Assembly: GCA_030710605.1 (NCBI GenBank)
Contig: CP092863.1
Span: forward strand, 137,672,994 to 137,736,993
Source: Cordylochernes scorpioides
Taxonomy: Eukaryota > Arthropoda > Arachnida > Pseudoscorpiones > Chernetidae
Direction: 5' to 3'
DNA: 64,000 bases
Both the position numbers and the translations under genes were made by a program. Positions 46,488 to 56,954 of the stretch are shown here, piece after piece (position 1 is the first letter of the stretch; each line of letters opens with the position of its first letter). Under the pieces are notes generated by a model. That model did not search any database and had not been told where the DNA came from. It saw only the letters and a list, made by a program, of their open reading frames with translations.

Positions 46488-46973
46488 GTATTTCTCCGTT
46501 CGTAACTAATATTTATAATTATACGCCGCAGTCATTTATAAGTACAATTATTAATATTAAATTTGGATAGTTAATGTAGTCAAATATTATTAAACCTTTT
46601 TAAATCTCGGATCAATATTCTTAGAATTTTTTTTAATTTTCAAATTTTAGATTATTCGAGTTAGGCGACTCTATGTTTATTTTAAATACATTGAAATCCT
46701 TTAGAATAAAAAAATATATAAAGAATAATTCTTCGAAACATTTTTATAAAAGATAATTAATTTTAAAACTAATTTAGTAATATGTAAGCTTAATTAATTT
46801 TTTTTTTCTATGATAAAAATATCCCCTCTTTTTTTTTTGTTCTCTCTTTTTATTTTGTTTAAACTGTGGACTTAATAATATTTGATATCCTTTATGTTTT
46901 ATTATTTTCATTCTTTCGTACGTATCTCCGATGAGAAAACGAGCTTAAATGACAATCTTGGTTTAATGACTCT

Positions 46974-47241
46974 CTTTCTATCTCGCTGAAGCGTGTGATT
47001 AATTTTAAATAATATGCAAACTTTTCTCAATGTTGAACAGTGATTGGTTTAAAACAATGAGTTGACTCCGAATTCTCAAGCAAGCAATTTAAACAATGAT
47101 AAAACCGTGGTTGGTTTGAACAATAGGTGGACTTTATACTATTATTGTGCCTTCTACAAGCTTCGGTAAGCTTTTTAAGGCATAACTCATAGTTAGGTGT
47201 CTCCGAGCAACCGCCGCAGAGGAGGGCCAAGGAGAGGGCTG
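46974..47241 (-). repeat. Right arm of the large inverted duplication
   Basis: Reverse-complement partner of 45829-46096, with a spacer of 877 bp that carries the tRNA-like gene. Near-identity implies a recent event or gene conversion. Confidence 0.9.
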
Positions 47242-47394
47242 GAGAGGCGACGGCAAGGCCGTGGGCGCCCCGGGGAGAGGAGGGCTAGTGCACGCCGTTT
47301 TGAGGGAACCAAGGCAGCGCCGAGCACAACTCCGGCACTGAAGGCTTCAAAAATATGGGATCATCAGAGATCAAAGGTCTGGCTTTTACCTTTC
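47242..47394. other. GC-rich block between inverted arm and satellite
   Basis: Contains GGCGACGGCAAGGCCGTGGG, AGCGCCGAGCACAACTCCGG and TTCGACCTCCCGAAGGAAG. It is not the common 28S/18S sequence as far as I recognise it. An 87-codon arginine-rich ORF is compositional. Confidence 0.4.
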
Positions 47395-48130
47395 GACCTC
47401 CCGAAGGAAGTCGGTGGACTCTCAATAGGTGGACTCTCAAATTTCAAACAAGCAATTTAAACAATGAGAAAACCGTGGTTGCTTTGAACAATAGGTGGAC
47501 TCTCAAATTTCAAACAAGCAATTTAAACAATGAGAAAACCGTGGTTGCTTTGAACAATAGGTGGACTCTCAATTTCAAACAAGCAATTTAAACAATGAGA
47601 AAACCGTGGTTGCTTTGAACAATAGGTGGACTCTCAAATTTCAAACAAGCAATTTAAACAAGTAAACAATGATTGGTTTAAACAATGAGTTGACTCGGAA
47701 TTCTCAACCAAGCAATTTAAACAATGAGAGTAAACAATGATTGGTTTAAACAATGAGTTGATTCTGAATTCTTAACCAAGCAAGTTAAACAATGAGAAAA
47801 CTGTGGTTGGTTTGAACAATATGTGTACTTTCAAATTTCAAACAAGCAATTTAAACAACGAGAGTAAACAATGATTGGTTTAAAACAATGAGTTGATTCA
47901 GAATTCTCAACCAAGAAATTTAAACAAGTAAACAATGATTGGTTTAAAACAATGAGTTAACTCCCCAATTCTCAACTGAGAAATTTAACCAATGAGAAAA
48001 CCGTGGTTGGTTTGAACAATAAGTGGACTTTCAAATTTCAAGCAAGTAATTTAAACAAGTAAACAGTGATTGGTTTAAACAACGAGTTGACTCCCAATTC
48101 TCAACCGAACAATTTAAACAACGATAAAAA
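47395..48130. repeat. Satellite-like tandem array, unit about 63 bp
   Basis: About eleven units contain CAAGCAATTTAAACAATGAG, AAACCGTGGTTG and GAACAATAGGTGGACT. The first four are nearly identical and later ones diverge. The unit is the same sequence as the inner part of the inverted-duplication arms (AACAATGATAAAACCGTGG). Confidence 0.9.
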
Positions 48131-48460
48131 TGATCGGTTTTAAGAGTTGAGGGTGAAAGACGATTCCCATTGACGTTGCACCAGAACAAATTGGTTGAAC
48201 AGTAACATATGTGTTCCTAGTGGGATTTTCAACCAAAATACTGCCTCCTCTCCTTAAAACCCACTTAAGACACTTTAAATTCAATCCATTAAAAACAAAG
48301 GTTAAATAGCCATGAGTAGTTTAAGGTATTGAGAGAGTTCGCCGTGTCAGGAAGGTGAAGCTTATAAACAAAAGGTGGAGAAGATAAACAAAGAAGAGGA
48401 GTGGGACACGACCTTGACATTGACCCAATCTCTAAATACGAAGAAGGACGGGGGGTGGAG
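48131..48460. other. No assigned feature upstream of the putative promoter
   Basis: Intermediate composition, apparently single copy. ORFs overlap on both strands. Confidence 0.35.
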
Positions 48461-48462
48461 GC

Positions 48463-48469
48463 TATATAA
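48463..48469 (+). promoter_or_regulatory. TATA box of a putative core promoter
   Basis: TATATAA within GGCTATATAAAGTGGAGGG, at the entrance to a GC-rich, single-copy stretch. A start site about 25-30 bp downstream would give a leader of about 145 nt to the ATG at 48642. Confidence 0.4.
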
Positions 48470-48641
48470 AGTGGAGGGGGAGGATGACTCCCCAAGGGGT
48501 CGATTTTTTAACTTTCGAGTTACGTCCCTTTCCCAACATCATGAAGTTCCCACCTTACGATACGACGCGAACTCCATTTGTCATATCCCGATTGCTTTTG
48601 TCTAAATACATCGTAATTGTGTTAAGATAAAACTTGGAAAA

Positions 48642-48683
48642 ATGCCTCTTCAACAAAATGATAAAGTCTATTCATTCGGAAAG
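48642..48683 (+). CDS. Candidate first coding exon, unknown protein
   Basis: MPLQQNDKVYSFGK ends at a good donor (AAG then GTATGA at 48684). It follows a TATA box 170 bp upstream and a non-repetitive leader. An earlier ATG at 48541 opens a separate 29-codon frame (starts MKFPPYDTTRTPF), either an upstream ORF or an alternative start. I could not locate the next exon with confidence, and the family is unknown. Confidence 0.35.
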
Positions 48684-48829
48684 GTATGATTTATCATTGC
48701 ATTAATTGATTTTTCGACGTTTCGAACACATATTTATCTATTTACGTTAATGGTAGCAGCTTTATTTTTTTTTGTAAGCTGTCATTTTAAATTATTGAAA
48801 AGAATTAGAGCAAATGAAAACATTAAGAC

Positions 48830-49040
48830 GCGAATGTTTCTTTCACACATGAATCAAACATTCTACTATCCTTACTGCGATGAAAAATATTGGGAGGGCT
48901 TGGTTCATCAGTGTGAACCTTCCCAGCGTTTGACCAATTTTTTTTAATCTACCAGAACGCTTCTTTAGATCTCTAATATTTACTTCGCCTTCTTAATGTT
49001 TTCATTTGCTATATAGATGGCGTGTTATTGTCCTAATAAA
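48830..49040 (+). mobile_element. Family B interspersed repeat, copy 5 (degenerate)
   Basis: Keeps TTCTACTATCCTTACTGCGA, the TTGGGAGGGCTTGG segment and an ATAGATGGCGTGTTATTG tail also seen beside copy 1 at 4955. Confidence 0.75.
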
Positions 49041-49825
49041 AAGAATTATGTAATCCGTTTGTATTTCAACTTTGACTAATGACAATTCATGATTTATTTG
49101 CCATAACTCTTTCTCTCTCTATTATCTAATTTAATATGAATGATAACATATGCTTTAATCGTCGTATTATGGTTTTCGGTTTTTAATTTGAATAAAGCGG
49201 GTTTTATATTCCCCACTTTATCTCATACCTTTACCTCATAGCTTATACCTTGTTTCATCTAAATTTTATTGTGAAAAGGGTATATAAATGGAAACTTCAA
49301 AAGAAGTTTTTTTAGCATTTCTATTAAGCTATTAGAGATTGACTTGTGCTATGTGTAAAAAGCTAGTGTTTCAGCGTTTTGTTTTATTCTACAATAAAAG
49401 AAAGTTCAACACGTTTTGTAAACAAAATATATCTTCTAAAAAGAGTGTAGGAGGTTTTATTCTCTAAAGAAAAGGCTTTTGCCAAGCGAAAAAGGAATAA
49501 ACATATCAGGATATTTCCTCTAAAAGCTTTTTTTCCGTAACATTTCCTTTACTTTAGACATCTCAAGGAGGTGTTTTTTTTTCTAACTACGGGACAATGC
49601 CCCGACCTTAATCGAGGCAAAACTATAAATGAAGGAAAATATGGCTTTGAGGTATAGTGTGACATGGAGGAAAACGGGGTCTAGGGCTATTTATATAGGT
49701 GAGAGGTCATGTTCCTTAGAAATCTTTTTAGCTTCAGCTAAATCTGGAGTAATACATTGACCAGAGAGAAGGAAATCGGTTGACTTCAGGTGTGAAAGAA
49801 GATTCCTCAATTAAAAACACGCCAT
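49041..49825. other. No recognised feature
   Basis: Intermediate to AT-rich, no repeat assigned. Confidence 0.4.
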
Positions 49826-50163
49826 CTACACTCGTGGACAAAACTTAAGGAAATGGAAAGTATTTAATGTCGCCGGATGTGTTTTTTTGTTTGTTTGTTT
49901 GAAGGAGACATATGCAATTTTGTTCACACTTGATTATCTCGTGTGTCTTCAATAAAGGTTACTGTGTATCAAATAACTTTCAGAGTTATTGTCTGAATCC
50001 CGATATACATGCTGAAAGGTACAACTTCCTTAAGTTTTGTTCACACTTGGTTATCTCGTGTGTCTTCAATAAAAGTCACTGTGATATCTTTCAGAGTTAT
50101 TGTCTGAATCCGATATACATGCTATAAGGTACAAACTTCCTTAAGTTTTGTCTATGAGTGTAT
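49826..50163. mobile_element. Family A MITE, copy 10, two internal units
   Basis: ACACTCGTGGACAAAACTTA at the left, the body repeated twice about 115 bp apart, TTTTGTCTATGAGTGTA at the right. Confidence 0.88.
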
Positions 50164-50294
50164 ATAATCGAAATGAAACCCTTTAGAACGAATTTTTAAA
50201 AATTTTCCTTGAATTCAAAAGGAAAGATAGGTTGTGATAACAAAGTCGAAATAGCCAGATACCAATGCTAAGAAGAGATACAAATCTAACGGCG

Positions 50295-50455
50295 AAGAGT
50301 TTCTTCATTGAAGAAGTATAAGCTTGGCGAGAGCTTTCAGACAATAACGTTCTTCAACATTCTATAATACGAATATTGTATTCAGCCTGACGAAGAACGT
50401 TTTTATCCGAAAAGCTCGTCAAGCTTATATATCTTTAATAAAGAAACTCGTAACC
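50295..50455. repeat. Inverted repeat with a hammerhead-like core
   Basis: Arms GAGTTTCTTCATTGAAGAAG, ATAAGCTTGGCGAGAGCTTT, AACGTTCTTC and the complements. The right arm has CTGACGA then, after AGAACGTTTTTATCC, GAAA and AGCTCGTC. The left arm (minus strand) has TTGAAGA, then GAAAGCTC. Stem II does not pair well, so these are worn cores. Confidence 0.6.
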
Positions 50456-50533
50456 GCTAGCTTTTACCTCTTCTTAGAATTTCCCTCCATTTATCCATCT
50501 ATATATAATATGTTATATATGTATATATTAGAT

Positions 50534-50655
50534 AATAAAAAGGCATATATTGGATTGAATAAAATATTTATTGCCAATATTTCGGTTGGCTGAGCGCCAA
50601 CCTTTATCGAGGCAATACATTTTTGTATACACAAACTCAGCGCCGCCATATGTAT
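50534..50655 (+). mobile_element. Family E half element, copy 6
   Basis: AAAGGCATATATTGGATTGA to TTTATCGAGGCAATACATTT, with CTCAGCGCCGCC as the inner boundary. The second arm is missing. Confidence 0.8.
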
Positions 50656-51039
50656 ATATGTATTATGTGTTTTATATACATGGGTGTGTTATGTTATATG
50701 TTATGTATGTATTATTCAAACTTTGTTAGAATATCAAGTTTAAAATGTCTGGGTTATTACGCGGTCCCTTCTAATAGTTATTTTATAAAATATTTTCCCA
50801 CAAGACAAACAAGACTTGGATGTTTGTTTCAATTGAAAAATTCCACTATATCTCCCCCTCTCCTTCCCCATTTAATCAAATTACATATTTGAAATTCTCT
50901 GATGAAAAATGAAATGTTCTGAAAAAGAATTGTTAATAACAAAAAAACTTCAAATCGCATTTAAAATTGTGTAAACCTAAATATCTCTCTCTTCTAGATT
51001 ATATATTTTATATATATATGTTATGATTAAGAAAAAATA
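50656..51039. other. No recognised feature
   Basis: AT-rich. An 89-codon ORF begins inside family E and is unlikely to be a gene. Confidence 0.4.
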
Positions 51040-51185
51040 AAAAAAGCATATTTATTCCGATAGATGGTGCACGCCATCAGTAACTTTTAGTTGCACGATC
51101 TGGAGATCTATTTTTCTTAATTTATTCACCTGATCCCAGTACAATTTTACTTTTTTACTATTTCTTTCACATTTTATGTGATTAA
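51040..51185 (-). mobile_element. Family C fragment, copy 5
   Basis: TATTCCGATAGATGGTGCAC and the tail ACCTGATCCCAGTACAATTT. Right arm and tail only. Confidence 0.7.
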
Positions 51186-51264
51186 GTTGATGGATTTCTT
51201 TAAAAGTCTACTCATATCAACAACAAATAGAGAATAAAAACAACACATTCTGTGTGAATACAAG

Positions 51265-51440
51265 AGATGAGTTTCTTTTTATTTGATTAAAGCAAGTTTC
51301 AAGCTTTCGGGTATCTCTGTCCTTTCACAGGAGAGGATAAATTTGGCGACGTTTTATTCGTTTATTTATGTTCTCCTGTAGAAGGACAGAGATCCCTGAA
51401 AGCTTCAGATTACTTTAATAAAATGGAAAGAAACTCCTGT
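51265..51440. repeat. Family L inverted repeat with paired hammerhead-like cores
   Basis: Both arms carry CTCCTGTGAAAGGACAGAGA-like sequence ending CCCGAAAGCTTG (left arm on minus) or CCCTGAAAGCTTC (right arm on plus), and AAGAAACTC at the outer ends. The core lacks one A compared with CTGATGA. Confidence 0.6.
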
Positions 51441-51520
51441 CCAGAAAACATTTTTAAATAATATAATAAAAGACACAATTTAATATTTGCGGAAGATCGA
51501 TTGCTCGAAGCAATTTATAT

Positions 51521-51791
51521 ACACCCATACCTCGCTTTGCGTCGGGGTTACGTTCCAAAAAAACACGACGCCAAATTGAAACGACGCAAAGCGAAAATAT
51601 GTGAAGGCGCAATCAAAACAAAGGTGTTGCCATATTTTAGGAAAAAAAATTAAAGACTCGAATCCAAAACAACGCAACTTCGAAAATCTAACGACGCACA
51701 GTGAAAATCAGTAAAAATTAAGCAGCGACGCAACTTCGAAAAAAAAAAAAAAAAACGCAAAACGAAACGACGCAAAGCGAGGTATTGGTGT
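51521..51791. mobile_element. TIR element with CGACGCAAAGCGA motifs
   Basis: Ends ACACCCATACCTCGCTTTGC and the complement ending CGAGGTATTGGTGT. Sub-terminal copies of CGACGCAAAGCGA are direct and inverted. An A run interrupts the right part. The design resembles the pogo-like MITEs at 9962 and 35395. Confidence 0.82.
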
Positions 51792-51799
51792 ATTTATAT

Positions 51800-52110
51800 A
51801 ATTAAATGTAATTCTGCTGTCCTCAAAGCTTATGTACATAGTTCATCTAAAATACCCATTTAAATAGTATAGCATCAGTATTACTATAAAAGGCAGTTCC
51901 AAAAATGCAATATAACAGCGGTATGGTAGATTAAACTGGCGAAACCGCTGGGGAGGGTTCACCACTGATGAGCCAGGCCCTCCCATTAATTTTTCCATTA
52001 GAGTAAGGACAGTAGAAATTGTTTATTTTTTAAAAGAATCATACGCGTCTATAATAGTTTCGAATTTTGATAACAGATGGCGCGCTAATGCATCATAAAA
52101 CTAAATACGT
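51800..52110 (-). mobile_element. Family B interspersed repeat, copy 6
   Basis: Minus-strand copy with CTGGC, GAAA, then CTGATGA and GCCAG. Compared with copy 2 (TTGGC/GCCAA) both members of a base pair changed. It is followed by CAGATGGCGCGCTAATGCAT, also seen near 7780. Confidence 0.75.
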
Positions 52111-52229
52111 AAGAACAAATTAAAATGTAAACTATACTGCGTCATAGATACCATATTTACATAGAGCTATTTACATAAATAGAGATTGAACAAGTCGTGG
52201 AGGTTTATATTGGCTCACTCTGTTTTTTG

Positions 52230-52300
52230 TCCAAGTGGCCATGGCAAACAGCCCCGGATGTGTCTCCTAGGGTGACGGCGTTACCATGGTGACAACCTAT
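52230..52300. promoter_or_regulatory. Candidate RFX X-box cluster
   Basis: GTGGCCATGGCAAAC (52235-52249) and GTTACCATGGTGAC (52280-52293) match the inverted-repeat X-box layout GTNRCC...RGYAAC bound by RFX factors, which often regulate ciliary genes. They lie in a GC-raised, single-copy stretch (52180-52400). The second site also overlaps an ATG in good Kozak context with a 48-codon frame (MVTTYHFQSPKPHPW start), so translation initiation is an alternative explanation. Confidence 0.4.
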
Positions 52301-52718
52301 CATTTCCAGAGTCCTAAGCCCCATCCATGGACACGTAAACAGCCAGTCAGAACCAGGAAATCTTGTTGTCCCTTCCTTGCTTTCTCACATTTCCCTTCTT
52401 TTTATGCCTGCCTGAACTACTTACTTAGCTAATATGGAACTGTGCCTTGTTTGTTTAATTACGTTTTTTACCTGAAACGTTTATATATTGGGAAGCTTTC
52501 GAGAGTCTTGCTCTTTTTCAGTAATATCGTAGGGCCGTGTGAAGAGGTATCTGAATTGAAAGCTTCAACCCAGTTATATTGGAATAGGATAGAAAGTAAT
52601 CGGTATAATAGAGCTTAGTTCAGTGTTGTAAAGAACATCAGAGATTTATTATTTATCTGGAATATACATGTAGAATATTAATTTTTTGGACACAAACACA
52701 CAAAATGTGTATATATAC

Positions 52719-52945
52719 ACTTATGGACAAACATTAAGGAAGTGAAAAGTTTTTTGATATCGTCAGTTGCCTGTTTTTTTTTTTTAATTTTTTTTTTTAT
52801 TTAAGGAGACAGAGGCAATTTAATTAGCACTTGGTTATCTTGTGTGTCTTCAATAAAGGTCACTGTAATATCTTTCAGAGTTATTATCTAGATGTACATG
52901 CTTAAAAGTTACAAGTTCCTTTTTTTTTAAGTTTTTGTAATGTTG
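52719..52945. mobile_element. Family A MITE, copy 11
   Basis: ACACTTATGGACAAACATTA, two T runs, internal CTTCAATAAAGGTCACTGTA. The right end is eroded. Confidence 0.82.
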
Positions 52946-53031
52946 TAAATTTGTGAAAGGGAAATTAATAAAAATATATCTAAAGTGTGTATTTTCCCCG
53001 CAATATTTACAGACACTGGTCGGTTTTTCAG

Positions 53032-53133
53032 GAATTCGTGGAATTCTTTCAAGTTACGGAATGACACCATTGTGGATCCAAAGACTCCCCACCTTTATAT
53101 GAGCGATTGGAGATAAGCAGGAAGAAGACAGAG
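53032..53133 (+). CDS. Candidate exon, unknown protein
   Basis: 102 nt bounded by an acceptor (GGTCGGTTTTTCAG) and a donor (CAGAG then GTACGT). One frame reads NSWNSFKLRNDTIVDPKTPH then LYMSDWR before TAA, 16 nt before the donor, so it would be the end of the coding region with a UTR intron. Another frame is open for 22 codons. It lies 740 bp after the X-box-like cluster and could belong to the same transcript. The family is not recognised. Confidence 0.35.
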
Positions 53134-53444
53134 GTACGTATCCCATTGTAGTTTAGTTTGTGATCTTGTAGCGTCTTCTCTTATTAATTATTTCTGCCAG
53201 TAGAAATGAAGAGCTGCTTTAAAAAGGTTTAAAATGTATAAGATTTTTAGAAGAAAGTTTTGCATTTTTGCACACACCTACACCACACGCAGAAAACCTT
53301 TATTAAAGACACCTTAGTAAATTATAATTTTAAATGCTAACTTTCGATCAATTTTGAAATTATTTTTGTGGGAAACAGGAGGTTTCTTATCAATATATTC
53401 CCCCTGCAAACCTTATACTGAAATGAAAGAAATTATTAGATGAG

Positions 53445-53590
53445 GCAACTTGGTTCATAAGTGTGGCGAACGTATATAATAATTTTATGTACCCGCTCAG
53501 AGGGTTCACCACTGATGAGCTAAGCCTTCTCTTCTAATAATCTCTATTATCATCAGTATAAGGTTTATAATAATTTCATATAATTTCAAT
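53445..53590 (-). mobile_element. Family B interspersed repeat, copy 7 (degenerate)
   Basis: Retains CGCTCAGAGGGTTCACCACT and GATGAGCTAAGCC. The rest is worn. Confidence 0.65.
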
Positions 53591-54403
53591 AATAATTTCA
53601 AAATTTAAATACCTTTGTCTTAGAAAGATTCTACATCCTAAACCTTAAATAAGAAAAAAGAAATAAAATTTCCAAGAAGAAGAGAGACGTACAGCAATAT
53701 GCGAGTGTTATATTCCCCCATCATATATTAATACCAAATTGTATATCTACCATACAAAATGCTATAAACAAAAAATTGAGACCCTTTCAGAACAAGCAAG
53801 TTACTATTGCAAACTATTAAAACATGTTTTAAAAATCCTATTATATATTAAATGTGTCAACCTTTTTGTTGTTTCTATTTTTATATGAATTGTTTTAAAC
53901 CTAGTTATAGAATTATTTATGCGTGTATGTATCTCTTTGCGCCTATGTATTATTATAATTTATAAACTTTATTTCTTCATAACATACATAACAAGGGCAG
54001 AAGCTAAAAAGATACCTAATGGATCAAACACAATGTTCTAATATTTCCAGTTGTGTCATTGAAATTTCCAGACCGACAGGAGAAGACATGTCTCAGGGTA
54101 ACACACAATCCACACATTTCCATTCTTTATTCAGTTCATGGAATTGAGACATTCTAACAGATCCTGTGGTGAAATCTATGATAGGTTGTTTTTATGAATA
54201 GATGACAATTTTTCTGTTTCGCATCTTTCCACCATGATACAGCCCGGCTTTATATATTCTGCTGTTTCAAATAAAAGGCTACTATATCGCTAAAAAACGG
54301 TACCTGAAAGGGAAACCAAACCCTACACCGATATCTCGATATTTATTGTTCTTAGCATTGACAATTCAACTAGTAAATGTTTTTTATTATATTAGTGTTT
54401 ATT
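53591..54403. other. No recognised feature
   Basis: AT-rich to intermediate. Patches near 54055-54150 and 54230-54320 look single copy, but no exon can be defended. Confidence 0.4.
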
Positions 54404-54685
54404 TATTTACGACCGTTACGACCCGGGTTCGATTCCCGCATTAGAAACTTTTTTTTTTCTGATTAAAAGAAAATGCTCTAATGGCCCCGATTCTTGCAAA
54501 GACCCAACTCCACCAGTGAGTGCAAGTAACTAAACGGGGCTCTGGTACATTTATAAGTGCAAAGACGAACTGCGCTTTTCACATGTGTAGACATGTGGGG
54601 CATTTATAGTAAAGCAATCGCCTACTTCTACCCCACCATGATATCATGGCCTGTACTACATGTAATAGGGATAGGCAAAAAAAGT
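54404..54685 (+). mobile_element. tRNA-derived SINE, copy 3
   Basis: Starts within the tRNA-like head (TTTACGACCGTTACGACCC), with an exact B box GGTTCGATTCC at 54426-54436 and the tail GGCCTGTACTACATGTAATA. Confidence 0.85.
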
Positions 54686-54699
54686 GTTTTTTTTTTTTA

Positions 54700-54785
54700 C
54701 ACATTTACTATCCGAAGTATCTATTTATTCTAAGAACTATGAATGCCCTCCAGGACAAATTCTATCTTCATGATATTCTTTTTTT
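54700..54785 (+). mobile_element. Family F fragment
   Basis: TTTACTATCCGAAGTATCTA and AAGAACTATGAATGCCCTCC correspond to the right end of family F copy 1. It is joined directly to the SINE tail. Confidence 0.65.
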
Positions 54786-55332
54786 TACAATTCGAACACT
54801 ATCAAAACCAACAAAACAACAAGGGGAAAAATGCAATAATCTCATAACTGTGTCTATTAATTATAAAAACAAATTTCTCAACAAGAAATAGAGAGAGATG
54901 GGGGAAATATTTCTCTCTTTTGACAATACCATCGACTTATGAAGATAACTAGATTGCATTTTAATAAGAGAATATTTTAAATGAATTTCTTTCTTTCTAG
55001 CTTTGAGTGATTTTTTTTTTTGAATAATCTCTTGTAATTAATTTTGGAGGAATTAATTGAAACCCCTCCATACAACAATCAGATGGATTCTTTTTGAGGT
55101 TGGTTACTCCAATTAAGGTATTGTGTTTTTTAAATAATTACCTGGACGTAATTTGTGTATTTAATATACAGATACGTAATTACTCAGAGATAATTAGAGG
55201 ATTATTAATTAGAAGTATATAATGATGGGAGTATATGTTACTATATATAATATGTAAATATAGAATTATGGGAAAGAGAATCAAGTTTTATTCTCTGATT
55301 GAATAACAGATAAGTAATAACCAATATATATG
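54786..55332. other. No recognised feature
   Basis: AT-rich spacer. Confidence 0.4.
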
Positions 55333-55494
55333 CAGTTAAACCTCTCTATAGCGCCCCCTCTAAATAGCGCCTCCCTCTCTATAGCGCCCGATTTTAAATA
55401 CGTAGTACTATGCGATTTACATTAAAAGTGACCTGTCTATAACACCCTATTTTGGGTGAGTCCCAAGAGGGGGCGCTATAGACGGGTTTAACTG
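55333..55494. mobile_element. Pogo-like MITE, single-unit relative of the 92-bp array
   Basis: CAGTTAAACCTCTCTATAGC to a complement ending GACGGGTTTAACTG. The interior has one unit of the sequence repeated 18 times at 30316-32060. Confidence 0.92.
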
Positions 55495-56042
55495 TATAAG
55501 GAAAAATGATTTTATTTGTATATGAATTTATATATTATTATCCCATTATATTCTGCTATTTATTGATGCATATATACTATAATAGTGATCACACACATTC
55601 CATATATATATAATATTTCAAAAATATTTATATTTTACCCCCAATCGTAATAGGGTTTGAAAGAAAATATTTAATATCCCTTTCAGATATGTAAATATAA
55701 AAGGGAGAAAAATAATTTTAGGAAAACGATATTTCTTCAAATAGTAAAAATGTTTATAGAAATAGCGAAATTGAATTTTGCAGTAGAAGTTGAGAAAATG
55801 TGTTTATTTAGTCTGCATGTCTTGACGCCTAATCGATGTTATCTAAATATTTGCTTTCGCAGGAAAAATAAATGTATTGGATATATATATATATGTCGTA
55901 TTTATTTCTAATATGCGTGTTGATAGTAAATATATAGAGAATATATGATTCAATTTGTCATTATAATTGATTATTAAACACCTTTTGATTAATTATCATT
56001 TTTTAAATAATTAATTTTAGACATAAAATCTGAATTTCTTGA
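55495..56042. other. No recognised feature
   Basis: AT-rich. Confidence 0.4.
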
Positions 56043-56205
56043 AAATAAAGATACTTCGGTCAGTAAATCTTTTTATTAGCTCAAAACTTGATCATAGTCT
56101 TCTCTAGTTACCTTGCCATCTTGAATACCTCGGGACCAAAAAGTATCTTTATTTTCAATAAATATGAATGCCGGCCAGGCAGCCTCTATCTTGACGATAA
56201 AATCT
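56043..56205 (-). mobile_element. Family F retroelement-like repeat, copy 2
   Basis: AATAAAGATACTTCGGTCAG and, inverted, AAAAAGTATCTTTATTTTCA. It ends GAATGCCGGCCAGGCAGCCT, then CTATCTTGACGATAA as in copy 1. Confidence 0.75.
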
Positions 56206-56954
56206 GAAGTTATAATATTAATAATTATTTTTCTTAATGAAAAATATATCATCTTTAAAAAATATTATAAAATTATTAAAAAATCAAATATATATTTTAT
56301 AGAATATATATATATATATTTTTTTTTTTTTCAGAAATAGTCTTTCACACAATTTAATATATAATAATATTGAAATAACCATCATAGAGTGTGTAGATAA
56401 AAATTGTTTGGCCTGGCACCACTGGGTAAATATTTGCAACTCGTGGCAGAAGAGCCCTGAGGGTTGACAGGACAAATTAAATCTCGAGATGTCAGACGTT
56501 GATACACAAAGCAAGCAAACGATGGAATTAACGGATAATTTGACCCTTAACTCACCTAAACTACTAAGTCTTGAACATGTTATTAATAAGAGGGAGAAAA
56601 CCACTAACTAATCTCACCTCTATTTAACCTTGGGATTATTATTAAATTATAATACAATATAATGCGACTTATGATTATAGAAAGACGTTTGACAAGTTTT
56701 ACAGCAAATGTTTCTTTTGAACGAAAAATCGTAATTTATTTTAAGGAGAAATAACGACTATTTCTAATCCTTAGGGATGAAAGGATGAAGTGTGAAGAGT
56801 AATGATGAACGGAAAAATACATTTGCGGTAAAATTTGTCAAACGTCATTATTGTTAAGTGTTTTCTAATAGTTATGACGTGGTTTATATGCTAGTTAAAC
56901 ATGCTATTATTATTATTATTATTATTATTGTGTGTGATAGTCTATAGAGGTCTT
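56206..56954. other. Mostly unassigned; frame remnant at 56400-56612 and (TTA)n
   Basis: On the plus strand 56400-56612 reads NCLAWHHWVNICNSWQKSPE, a stop, then about 45 more open codons including SKQTMELTDNLTLNSPKLLS. This could be a decayed transposase or exon, but no family is assigned. An (ATT)n run lies at about 56908-56938. GAAGAGTAATGATGAACGG near 56795 also occurs beside the tRNA-like gene at 46383. Confidence 0.3.

Noticed and set aside
47242-47394. Possible ribosomal RNA fragment because of GC content
   Set aside because: I recognise no conserved 18S or 28S segment in it; a database search would settle it.
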